A stretch of 15,574 bases of DNA from Thiobacillus sp. UBA3361 (GTDB taxonomy: Bacteria; Pseudomonadota; Gammaproteobacteria; Burkholderiales; Thiobacillaceae). Location: assembly GCA_002360535.1 (NCBI GenBank), contig DEQR01000020.1, forward strand, positions 80,147 to 95,720, in the 5' to 3' direction. The notes under the pieces were generated by a model. That model did no database searches. It saw only the letters and a list, made by a program, of their open reading frames with translations, and was not told the DNA's origin. Positions 6,839-13,478 of this stretch are shown in pieces (the first letter of the stretch is position 1; each line of letters opens with the position of its first letter). The translations under genes were made by a program, and so were the position numbers.

Positions 6839-8980
6839 TCAGCCTGCGCTCAGGCGCGCGTACTCCAGGATGAACCACTTGTCGCCGTGGCGCGGGAAGC
6901 TGACCTTGATCTCGGTCTCCGCGCCCAGGCCCTGGTAACCGCTCACCACCCCCTCGCCGTACTTGGGGTGGCTGACGCGCGCGCCGACCATGTACGGCAG
7001 AGGGACCGAGGCCGGGCGCGGCGCGGGGGCGGGCTCGCCGGCAGAAACGGGGCCGGGGTTGCGCGCCGCGTAGGGATTGGGCCGCTGCTGGCGCATGCTC
7101 TTTACCAGCCCCTCGGGAATCTCGTCCAGGAAGCGCGACGACATGCCATAGCGCGGCTGACCGTGCAGCATGCGCACCTGGGCGTGGGTCAGGTACAGTC
7201 GCCGGCGGGCGCGGGTGATGGCCACGTACATCAGGCGGCGCTCTTCCTCCAGGCCGTCGGTCTCGGTGAGGCTGTTCTCATGCGGGAACAGGCCCTCCTC
7301 CAGGCCGGTGAGGAAAACCGTGTGGAACTCCAGGCCCTTGGCGGCGTGCACGGTCATCAGCTGCACCGCGTCCTGATGCGCCGCCGCCTCGTGCTCGCCG
7401 GCCTCCAGGGCGGCGTGGGCCAGGAACGCGGTCAGGTTCGAATCGTCCGACTCAGAGGTGAAGGCGATGGCGGCGTTGGTCAGCTCGCGCAGGTTGTCGA
7501 TGCGGTCCTCGCCCTCCTTTTCGTTCTTGTAGTGCTCGATCAGGCCGGAGCGCTCCACCACCACCTCCATCACCTCGGCCAGGGGCAGGTTGGCGGTCTC
7601 GGCGCACAGGCCCTCGATCAGCCCGACGAAGGCGGTCAGGCCCTTATTCTTGGCACCGCCGGCGCAGGCCGCCGCCCACAGGCTCGTGCCGCCCTGGCGG
7701 GCGGCGGCCTCCAGGTTCTCCACCGTGCGCGCGCCCACGCCACGGGTCGGGAAGTTCACCACCCGCAGCAAGGCGCCGTCGTCCTCCGGGTTGGCCGTGA
7801 GACGCAGGTAGGCCAGGGCGTGCTTGATCTCCGCCCGTTCGAAGAAGCGCTGGCCGCCGTACACCCGATACGGGATGCCGGCGGTGAACAGGGCGTGCTC
7901 GATGGCCCGCGACTGGGCGTTGGAGCGGTACAGCACCGCCAGTTCGCTGTAGTCGCGGCCGTCGCGCTTCAACTGCTGCATCTCCTCCACCAGGAAGCGC
8001 GCCTCCTCGCTGTCGTCCAGGGCCTCGAAGTGGCGCAGCGGCTCGCCCTGGCCGGCGGCGGTCCACAGGTCCTTGCCCAGGCGGTTGCGGTTGTGGGCGA
8101 TGACGGCGTTGGCGGCGTCCAGGATGGTGGATTGGGAGCGGTAGTTCTGGGTCAGCTTGATGGGCTTGTCGATGGCCAGGTCGTCCATGAACTGGCCCAT
8201 GTTGCCCACGTTGGCGCCGCGAAATGCGTAGATGGACTGGTCGTCGTCGCCCACCGCGAACAAGGCCGTCTCCAGCCCCTTCAGCAGCTTCAGCCAGGCG
8301 TATTGCAGCTTGCTGGTGTCCTGGAACTCGTCCACCAGGATGTGCCGGAAGCGGGTCTGGTAGTGCTCGCGCAGCAGCGCGTTGCGGGACAGCAGCTCGT
8401 AGGCCCGCAGCAGCAACTCGGCGAAGTCCGCCACCCCCTCGCGCTGGCACTGGGCGTCGTACTCGGCGAACAGCTCCGCCAGCCGGCGGGAGAAGGGGTC
8501 GTAGGCCTCCACCTTGTCCGCCCGCAGGCCCGCCTCCTTGTTCTGGTTGATGAAGGCCTGCAAGCGGCGCGGCTCGTACTTGTCCGTGTCCACGTTCTGG
8601 GCCTTGAGCATCCGCTTGATGGCCGACAGCTGGTCGGCCGAGTCCAGGATCTGGAACAGCTGCGGCAGGCCCGCCTCCCGGTGGTGGGTGCGCAGCAGGC
8701 GGTTGCACAGGCCGTGGAAGGTGCCCACCCACATGCCCCGCGTATTGATGGGCAGCATGGCGGTCAGCCGGGTCAGCATCTCCTTGGCCGCCTTGTTGGT
8801 GAAGGTCACCGCCAGCAGGCCCATGGGCGACACCTGGTGGTGCTGGATCAGCCAGGCGATGCGGGTGGTCAGCACCCGCGTCTTGCCGGAACCGGCGCCA
8901 GCCAGCACCAGGGCGGAACCCGGTACGGTCACTGCGGCGAGCTGATCGGGATTGAGGCCTTCGAGGATGTCGGCGGGCAT
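6839..8980 (-). CDS. uvrD: DNA helicase II UvrD
   Basis: The 713-aa product is a superfamily 1A 3'-5' DNA helicase used in nucleotide-excision and mismatch repair. In order it shows a Q-like LNPDQLAAV (9-17), Walker A GAGSGKT (28-34, Lys33), motif Ia LLAVTFTNKAA, motif II DEFQDT (217-222), motif III GDDDQSIYAFRGA, motif IV QNYRS, motif V MTVHAAKGLEF and motif VI VAITRARRRLYL. After a proline-rich linker, the C-terminal end VGARVSHPKYGEGVV...GDKWFILEYA is the Tudor-like UvrD/PcrA tail, which Rep lacks. Length and tail favour UvrD. The start at base 8980 (MPADILEGLNPDQ) fits the family; the frame stays open upstream to 9061 but that stretch does not look coding and contains the promoter. No ribosome site is seen upstream. 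The gene is divergent from the MoaD-like gene. Confidence 0.95.
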   Translation of the reverse strand: MPADILEGLNPDQLAAVTVPGSALVLAGAGSGKTRVLTTRIAWLIQHHQVSPMGLLAVTFTNKAAKEMLTRLTAMLPINTRGMWVGTFHGLCNRLLRTHHREAGLPQLFQILDSADQLSAIKRMLKAQNVDTDKYEPRRLQAFINQNKEAGLRADKVEAYDPFSRRLAELFAEYDAQCQREGVADFAELLLRAYELLSRNALLREHYQTRFRHILVDEFQDTSKLQYAWLKLLKGLETALFAVGDDDQSIYAFRGANVGNMGQFMDDLAIDKPIKLTQNYRSQSTILDAANAVIAHNRNRLGKDLWTAAGQGEPLRHFEALDDSEEARFLVEEMQQLKRDGRDYSELAVLYRSNAQSRAIEHALFTAGIPYRVYGGQRFFERAEIKHALAYLRLTANPEDDGALLRVVNFPTRGVGARTVENLEAAARQGGTSLWAAACAGGAKNKGLTAFVGLIEGLCAETANLPLAEVMEVVVERSGLIEHYKNEKEGEDRIDNLRELTNAAIAFTSESDDSNLTAFLAHAALEAGEHEAAAHQDAVQLMTVHAAKGLEFHTVFLTGLEEGLFPHENSLTETDGLEEERRLMYVAITRARRRLYLTHAQVRMLHGQPRYGMSSRFLDEIPEGLVKSMRQQRPNPYAARNPGPVSAGEPAPAPRPASVPLPYMVGARVSHPKYGEGVVSGYQGLGAETEIKVSFPRHGDKWFILEYARLSAG

Positions 8981-8986
8981 GGCCGG

Positions 8987-8992
8987 ATTATA
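8987..8992 (-). promoter_or_regulatory. TATAAT -10 box of uvrD, likely leaderless
   Basis: A perfect TATAAT on the minus strand ends six bases before the uvrD ATG. Transcription normally starts 6-7 nt after the -10 box, which is the A of this ATG, so the mRNA would have no leader. No -35 box close to TTGACA is visible 16-18 bp upstream, and there is no ribosome-binding site. Confidence 0.5.
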
Positions 8993-9007
8993 CGGGGCGG
9001 GCCAAGG

Positions 9008-9013
9008 TAGAAT
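9008..9013 (+). promoter_or_regulatory. TAGAAT -10 box for the MoaD-like gene
   Basis: TAGAAT, set in GGTAGAATCCGCC, lies about 31 bp before the ATG at 9045 and only 15 bp from the oppositely oriented uvrD -10 box. A very similar GGTAGAATCGCC precedes the 12790 gene. No good -35 box is visible at either place, so the call rests on the -10 box and its position. Confidence 0.45.
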
Positions 9014-9044
9014 CCGCCCATCCCCGTTTCCAAGCCGCGCAGCC

Positions 9045-9311
9045 ATGAGCCAGCAGATCACCCTTCTCTACTTCGGCCACTTGGTGGAGATGCTCCACCG
9101 GGAGAGCGAATACCTGTTCCTGCCCCATTCGGTGAAGACACTCGGCGAGCTGATGGCCTACCTGGCCCGGCGCGGCGAAGAGTGGGCCAAGGTATTCGCC
9201 GAGCCCAAGCCGAGCATGCGCATCACCGTCAACAAGCAGTTCGCCGAGAGCGTGGACCTGGCCATCAAGGGCGGCGACGAAATCGCTTTCGTGGCCTTCA
9301 CCATGGCCTGA
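9045..9311 (+). CDS. MoaD/ThiS-like beta-grasp protein lacking the C-terminal Gly-Gly
   Basis: The 88-aa protein resembles MoaD, the small subunit of molybdopterin synthase. It has an opening strand ITLLYFGHLVEML (5-17), the helix KTLGELMAYLARRGEEW (31-47), MRITVNKQF (58-66) matching the MoaD LAAVNQ strand, and KGGDEIAFV (75-83) matching DGDEVAFF. In true MoaD this is followed by a short tail ending in Gly-Gly, which is adenylated and then carries the sulfur as a thiocarboxylate. Here the chain ends AFTMA, so it cannot do that chemistry as encoded. The stop is a clean TGA and the frame looks intact. The start at 9045 was chosen over an upstream ATG at 8952 because homology begins there and the promoter lies between. 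There is no moaE or thiF beside it. It converges with the subunit I gene, 6 bp away. Confidence 0.75.
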   Translation: MSQQITLLYFGHLVEMLHRESEYLFLPHSVKTLGELMAYLARRGEEWAKVFAEPKPSMRITVNKQFAESVDLAIKGGDEIAFVAFTMA

Positions 9312-9317
9312 GCGCCT

Positions 9318-11135
9318 TCAGCGCGCCGGCCCACGCTCCGGCCGGAACAGCCGCCCTTCCGCGCGCAGGAAGCGGATGAAGAACTCGAACAGCACCAGCC
9401 GGGTGGTCTGCACGAACACCAGCAGGCCTTCCATGACCAGGGCGAAGACATTGCCCAGCACGATGACCAGGACCTGGATCGGCACGGACTCGACCGACGC
9501 GGCCAGCACCAGCACCGCGTAGGACAGGGCCGCGTGGGCCAGGGCGAAGGCGCCCACGCGCAGGAAGGACAGCGTGTTCATGATCAGCTCGAACACCGAC
9601 AGCAGCAGGTCGCCCAGGGCCCCCGGCAGGTGGGCCAGACGCTCGCCGGCCGGCGCCACCGCCAGGCTGCCGGCCAGGTAGTAGAGCGCCGCCAGTCCCG
9701 TCAGCCACGGCGCGGCGGGCCACCACGGCACGGCCAGCAGGCTGGCGTAGATGAGCAGCACGGCGCCGTCGACCAGCAGCCATTCGCGCAGCTCGCCGCG
9801 CCAGCGGGCCTCGATGCCGGCGAACAGCAGGCCCAGCAGCATCAGCCCGACGCCGAACAGCAAGGGCACGGTCAGGATCGCCACCGGATCTTCCAGGGGA
9901 TGCATCCACAGGGCCGGGATCAGGTCTTCGAAACCGAACACGTCGCCGAACAGCACCCCGAACACCATGGCCGACAGGCCGCAGGGCAGCAGGAAGCGGA
10001 TGCGCGGCCAGGGGCGGTAGAACCAGCCGGCGAACAGGGCCAGCAGCAGCCCGTGGCCCAGGTCCGGAAACATGTAGCCGAACAGCAGCGGCACCACCAG
10101 GGCCAGCAGGGCCGTGGGGTCCACCTCGCGCCGGCTGGGGGTGCCCCACATGGCCATGATGGGCTGGAAAGGCTGCGCCCACCAGGCGTCCAGGGTGGCC
10201 ACCGGCGCCTGGGCGCGGGCCGGCGGCGCGGGCGAGCGGATGATGGCGTGGATGCCCGCCGCCTCGAGGGCCTGCTGCAGCTGGCGCACGTCCCGGGCGG
10301 TGGTCCAGCCGGTGATGTGGCAATGCTCGTCCGCCGTCAGGGTGCCGGCGGCGTGCTCCAGATACCAGCGCAGGGTGTCCACGTCGGCCTTGGCCTGGGC
10401 CACCCTGGCATCTTCCCGCAGGCCCTTCAGCTCGGCGCGCAGGCCATGGAGCTCGGTCTCGACCCGATCCAGGTGGGTTTCCAGCACCTGGCGCTGGTGC
10501 GCCACCTCGCCCGTCAGCCAGGCGGGAATGCCCATCTGCTCACAGCCGTGATCCACCACGAAGCGGCGGATCAGGTGGCGCTTCTCGTGCAGGCCGGCGA
10601 TGTAGATGAAGTCGTGCAGCTCGCCGCTCACCACCTGTTCCACGCTGGCCTGCAGCTCCGGTTCACACACATGCCCCTTGGGGCAGGCGAACAGGCATTT
10701 GCACAGGAAGCGGGTCTTGCGGAACACCCCGTCCAGGTCCAGGCCGGCCTGGTCCATGGCGGCCACGCATTCGGCCAGCAGATGCAGGTGCTGTTGCTCG
10801 GCGCGCAGGTGCTCCAGATGGGCCTTCACGTAATCCAGGCGCGCGCTCCACAGCCGCAACCGGTGCAGGGCCAAGTTGGCCAGATGCACCGGATCCCCCT
10901 CCAGGGCCGTGGCCCGGTAGCCCGCGCCGGGCAGGTCGTGGGCATGGGCCGAGGCCAGGGCGTGGAACTGCTCGACGAAGAAGCGCAGCTTGCCCTCGTC
11001 CACCCGCTCCACCACCCGCGTGTCGGTCTCCAGCTGCACCAGCCCGGTGCGCGCCAGCACCTCCGTGGCATGCACGGTCTGCTCGCGGGGGGTGTAGGTT
11101 TCAAACCAGCGGGCCTGGAGCGGGCGCAGGGCCAT
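9318..11135 (-). CDS. V-type ATPase subunit I (a-subunit), apparently orphan
   Basis: The 605-aa protein has the two-part build of subunit I: a cytoplasmic N-terminal half with a coiled coil (about 212-250), then a membrane half (about 340-595) with seven or so helices. Family marks include FGYMFPDLGHGLLLAL (352-367) and FGVLFGDVFGFE (392-403). The proton-path arginine is Arg526 in SFLRVGAFALAHA, matching the essential Arg of eukaryotic subunit a (LRLWALSLAHA), and a second conserved Arg is Arg579 in VQTTRL. Length is normal, so proton translocation is possible. However, no other V-ATPase gene (A, B, C, D, E, F or K) is in the window: the gene is preceded by a DUF2914 protein and followed by a convergent MoaD-like gene. 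Residues 145-157 hold Cys145, Cys147, Cys151 and Cys157, an unusual cluster. No ribosome site is clear. Confidence 0.88.
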   Translation of the reverse strand: MALRPLQARWFETYTPREQTVHATEVLARTGLVQLETDTRVVERVDEGKLRFFVEQFHALASAHAHDLPGAGYRATALEGDPVHLANLALHRLRLWSARLDYVKAHLEHLRAEQQHLHLLAECVAAMDQAGLDLDGVFRKTRFLCKCLFACPKGHVCEPELQASVEQVVSGELHDFIYIAGLHEKRHLIRRFVVDHGCEQMGIPAWLTGEVAHQRQVLETHLDRVETELHGLRAELKGLREDARVAQAKADVDTLRWYLEHAAGTLTADEHCHITGWTTARDVRQLQQALEAAGIHAIIRSPAPPARAQAPVATLDAWWAQPFQPIMAMWGTPSRREVDPTALLALVVPLLFGYMFPDLGHGLLLALFAGWFYRPWPRIRFLLPCGLSAMVFGVLFGDVFGFEDLIPALWMHPLEDPVAILTVPLLFGVGLMLLGLLFAGIEARWRGELREWLLVDGAVLLIYASLLAVPWWPAAPWLTGLAALYYLAGSLAVAPAGERLAHLPGALGDLLLSVFELIMNTLSFLRVGAFALAHAALSYAVLVLAASVESVPIQVLVIVLGNVFALVMEGLLVFVQTTRLVLFEFFIRFLRAEGRLFRPERGPAR

Positions 11136-11151
11136 GGGGGGTCCGGGTGGT

Positions 11152-11172
11152 GGCTATGCTTTCAGCATAGCC
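11152..11172. repeat. Perfect 9-bp hairpin between the DUF2914 and subunit I genes
   Basis: GGCTATGCT (11152-11160) and AGCATAGCC (11164-11172) form a perfect 9-bp stem with a 3-nt loop, filling half of the 42-bp gap between two same-strand genes. There is no T-run after it on the minus strand, so it is more likely an mRNA processing, stability or partial-termination element than a full terminator. A palindromic protein site is also possible. Confidence 0.6.
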
Positions 11173-11177
11173 GGCGG

Positions 11178-12302
11178 CTAGAGTTCCCGGGCCAGCATGG
11201 CCGCGTCCGCCGCTCGGGGCTCGGCCGCGATGCTGAAGCGGTGCACCGCCACGGTCCGCTCGTTCTCGGTCTCCACCGCCACCCGCCAGTCGCCGGGGGC
11301 CAGGTTCTGCTTCCAGGTGTAGCCGCGATAGCCCCCCTCGCGCCCGCCCGACAACTGGAAGCCGACCCGCGACCAGGTCACCCAGCCACGCTCCCCCTCA
11401 TGGTGCTCCCAGCGGTGAAAGAGCCGCGCGTCCAGACCGCGCGGGGCGAACACCGCCGACACGCAATACAGCCGCTCGCCAGGCGCCAGGTGCAGCTCCC
11501 GTGACACCCGGCGCCAGAACACCCACCAGGGCGTCTTTTCCAGTTGCAGGCGATACACCCCCTCCACCCGGACCAGGTCGTGGCCCACCGCCAGATCACG
11601 CTTCACCAAGGGCACGGGCGGGATGAGGTCCGCCGCGTAAGCCAGGAACAAACCCGCCGCCACCCCCCAGACCGGCCCGATCCGCCCCGGTCGGCCCGGC
11701 GTCTTGAGCCGCAGCCCGTGGGCCAGCCCGGCGCCCAGCAGGGTGCTGAGGAAGAACCAGAAGCCCGCCACGCTGCCCACGATGTGGGGCACCACGAAAT
11801 TCAGCAGCAGCATGGCGCACAGGCCGAACAGCAGCCAGACCAGGGTGAAGCGGCGATAGCGGTCCTCCAGAAACTCGTTGGCCACCAGCAGCGCCCCCAG
11901 GCCCAGGGCCCAGACATAGGCCAGCAGGTGGCTGGAGCTCTTGAAATAGAAGATGAACAGGGCCGAGAACAGGCCGCCGAACAGGAATTGCAGCAGCAGG
12001 TAGGGGCCGGATTCTTGCCACCAGGGGCGGGGCGGGGTGATGGCGGGGGCGGTGTCCGGCGCTGTGACGGGAGGCTGGCGCGATTCCAGGCCCACCTCCA
12101 ACGCCTGCCGCCGACCCAACCACCAAAGCACCCCAGCCGCCCCGGCCAGGTAAGCGGTCAGAATCCAGAGGTCCACAGCACTCACCGCGCGGCCCAGGGT
12201 CAAGGCATCCCAGAGAAACCCCGCGAAGAATGCCAGCGCCGGCAGGGCGCGGCGCAGGTCGTGGGGGGAGAGGTCGAAGTCGGGGTAGAGGCGGGGGGTC
12301 AT
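11178..12302 (-). CDS. Seven-TM protein with C-terminal DUF2914 domain
   Basis: The 374-aa protein has about seven hydrophobic segments (near 20-37, 44-62, 99-120, 124-142, 153-170, 176-195 and 208-226), with a Pro/Ala-rich loop at 77-94. A soluble C-terminal domain follows (about 235-362) with VSAVFAPRGLDARLFHRWEH, GYRGYTWKQNLAPGDWRVAVET and VHRFSI. The Trp/His-rich closing part matches DUF2914, a domain of unknown function often at the end of bacterial membrane proteins and probably outside the cytoplasm. No enzyme motif is visible. The ATG at 12302 has no clear ribosome site; a TTGTCG about 16 bp before an AATAC-like box upstream is a weak promoter candidate. It is the first gene of a probable two-gene unit with the V-type subunit I homologue, 42 bp downstream; the pairing is the only functional hint. 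Confidence 0.82.
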   Translation of the reverse strand: MTPRLYPDFDLSPHDLRRALPALAFFAGFLWDALTLGRAVSAVDLWILTAYLAGAAGVLWWLGRRQALEVGLESRQPPVTAPDTAPAITPPRPWWQESGPYLLLQFLFGGLFSALFIFYFKSSSHLLAYVWALGLGALLVANEFLEDRYRRFTLVWLLFGLCAMLLLNFVVPHIVGSVAGFWFFLSTLLGAGLAHGLRLKTPGRPGRIGPVWGVAAGLFLAYAADLIPPVPLVKRDLAVGHDLVRVEGVYRLQLEKTPWWVFWRRVSRELHLAPGERLYCVSAVFAPRGLDARLFHRWEHHEGERGWVTWSRVGFQLSGGREGGYRGYTWKQNLAPGDWRVAVETENERTVAVHRFSIAAEPRAADAAMLAREL

Positions 12303-12479
12303 GGGGGTATTCTCGCTTGACTGCCACCGACAAGGCAGGGGCGGGTGGCTGGGCGTTTTTCAGTGTGTTGCTGCCCTGCTAATTGTTATGGGTATCTCAC
12401 CGCGGCATGGAAGACAAGCTGGGGAACTGTACGACACCGGGCCTTGTTTCGCTGCTGAATGTGCAGGGTCTAAGACCCC

Positions 12480-12507
12480 GGAATCGGAAATCTGGAATCG
12501 GAAATCT
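12480..12507. repeat. 14-bp tandem repeat, two copies
   Basis: GGAATCGGAAATCT occurs twice without mismatch at 12480-12493 and 12494-12507. It is followed by a separate TTTTAACC-type run at 12520-12543. Both are AT-richer than the surroundings. Confidence 0.8.
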
Positions 12508-12553
12508 GAGCCTGGCCCCTTTTAACCCTTTTAACCTTAACCCTTGCTATTAA

Positions 12554-12673
12554 ATCCTTCGGAACGCGGCGGCCTGGATGGTGCTGGCGCCGCGCGCCGG
12601 CGTCAGCGGCGTGTCGAGTGTCCGGGTGATCTGCGCCGACGCGCTGGCCCAGCCGGACTATTGGCGCGAGTAG
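12554..12673 (+). pseudogene. Possible C-terminal remnant of a lost gene
   Basis: Between a TAA at 12551 and a TAG at 12671 there is an open frame of 39 codons. Its peptide looks protein-like rather than random: it includes AAAWMVLAPRAG and then VRVICADALAQPDYWRE before the stop. It is GC-rich with third-position bias like the real genes, while the repeats immediately upstream are not. This suits the surviving tail of a gene whose front was replaced by the TTTTAACC repeats. I do not recognise the family. A short functional ORF from the ATG at 12578 (31 aa) or chance are the alternatives. Confidence 0.3.
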
Positions 12674-12722
12674 GGCCCGGGGCACGCCGGGCGCGATGTG
12701 CCATTCCCCGAACCGCACCCGG

Positions 12723-12728
12723 TAGAAT
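12723..12728 (+). promoter_or_regulatory. TAGAAT -10 box for the 12790 gene
   Basis: TAGAAT in the context GGTAGAATCGCC stands about 62 bp before the ATG at 12790. It matches the box before the MoaD-like gene in sequence and setting. No good -35 box is visible. Confidence 0.4.
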
Positions 12729-12789
12729 CGCCACGGCTCGACGTCCGCGGGGCGCCGGGGAACCGCGCACTGAACCAGAGGGGCTGAAC

Positions 12790-13260
12790 ATGCTGAGAAC
12801 GATTTTGGCGGGTCTCGCGGGGGGCATGGCGATGAACGTCACCATGTTGCTGACCTTTCGACTCATAGGTTTCGGGCTGAATGGCGACGGCATACTGCTG
12901 TCTTCGCCCATCCAGAGCCAGAAGCTCATTGCCGTGTGGACGACCCTGGAGCCGCTGCCCATGGTGGCCGTGAATCCGGCGCCCATCCTGTTCGGCATTC
13001 TGCTGTTCGGGGTGGGGCATGCCTTCATCTACCGCTCGGTGTCGGCGGTCTGGCCGGCGGGGGTGTGGCCGAGGGCGCTGCGCTTCGCCGGGCTGCTGTT
13101 CTTCTTGGTCTACCTGTTCTGGGAGTTCTTCACGCCCTTCAACCAGTTTGGCGAGCCCTTGCCGCTACTGGCCCTGGAACTGGTGTTCTGGGCGGCCATT
13201 GCGTTCGCCGAGGCGCTGGTCATCGCCGCCATCCTGGAGCGTAAGCCCGGGGCGGGCTGA
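12790..13260 (+). CDS. Small four-TM membrane protein of unknown function
   Basis: The 156-aa product is hydrophobic, with about four membrane segments (near 3-28, 62-82, 97-116 and 123-148). The first includes the Gly-rich AGLAGGMAMNV. Conserved-looking polar spots are GHAFIYRS (76-83) and WEFFTPFNQFGEPLPLLALE (111-130), the latter placing an acidic residue and Pro pairs between the last two helices. The start was set at 12790 because an AGAGGGG ribosome site precedes it and hydrophobicity begins there. The frame is open further up, to 12544, but that part reads as Arg/Ala/Gly-rich non-coding sequence. I do not recognise the family. It stands alone between a repeat-rich gap and the convergent hydrogenase-protease gene, so context says little about function. 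Confidence 0.75.
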   Translation: MLRTILAGLAGGMAMNVTMLLTFRLIGFGLNGDGILLSSPIQSQKLIAVWTTLEPLPMVAVNPAPILFGILLFGVGHAFIYRSVSAVWPAGVWPRALRFAGLLFFLVYLFWEFFTPFNQFGEPLPLLALELVFWAAIAFAEALVIAAILERKPGAG

Positions 13261-13478
13261 GCGGGGCCGGCCTGGCCGGTGCCGGGTGCCCGGTGCCCGG
13301 GGCTGGCCCTGGTCGGGTGGAGGAGGGTGGACCGGCCAGGTTTCGGTAGCCCCCGGCGCAAGAAATTAATTAAATCGGCCAGGCTCGAAAGGAAAAGAAA
13401 AGAAGAAAAGATGCCTGGCTCAATGTTTACCAACTTTCTTGCAAATGAGCGCGCAGGGCGCCTTTCAAGCGCCTGCCT
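13261..13478. repeat. Low-complexity gap with tandem, purine-tract and hairpin repeats
   Basis: This 218-bp gap between convergent genes holds no gene. It contains three 7-bp tandem units, GGTGCCG then GGTGCCC twice (13278-13298). It also has an inverted repeat GCCAGGC (13378-13384)/GCCTGGC (13413-13419) whose 28-nt loop is almost entirely A and G. An imperfect stem GCAGGGCGC/GCGCCTGC (about 13451-13475) lies near the protease stop and may help end the hydrogenase transcript, although no T-run follows. An AT-rich AAATTAATTAAAT (13364-13376) interrupts the GC-rich surroundings. Confidence 0.6.

Larger units (their letters stand above)
12303..12789. other. Repeat-rich gap of 487 bp
   Basis: The gap between divergent genes holds no intact gene that I can support. 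From the left it contains the upstream region of the DUF2914 gene, then an AT-richer stretch with no coding pattern. Two direct copies of GGAATCGGAAATCT (12480-12507) follow. Next is a run of TTTTAACCC, TTTTAACC and TTAACCC units (12520-12543), then a short open frame that may be a gene remnant (12554-12673). A TAGAAT box (12723-12728) precedes the next gene. The stretch AAAAGGGGCCAGGCTC, read on the minus strand (about 12508-12523), resembles short dispersed intergenic repeats of other proteobacteria, from memory only. Confidence 0.5.

Noticed and set aside
6677..9010. 777-codon plus-strand open frame opposite uvrD
   Set aside because: Composition dominated by Gln, Val, Leu, Gly and His, and it mirrors a clear helicase; no ribosome site or motif.
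9534..11504. 656-codon plus-strand open frame opposite the subunit I gene
   Set aside because: Gln/Gly/His/Arg-rich shadow that crosses two real genes and their spacer.
12480..12543. Short direct repeats considered as a CRISPR array
   Set aside because: Units are 14 bp and 8-9 bp without spacers between them, and no cas gene is nearby.
12470..12718. 82-codon minus-strand open frame in the repeat gap
   Set aside because: Runs through the tandem repeats, no ribosome site, and its Arg/His-rich middle looks non-coding; the plus-strand frame in the same place looks more like protein.
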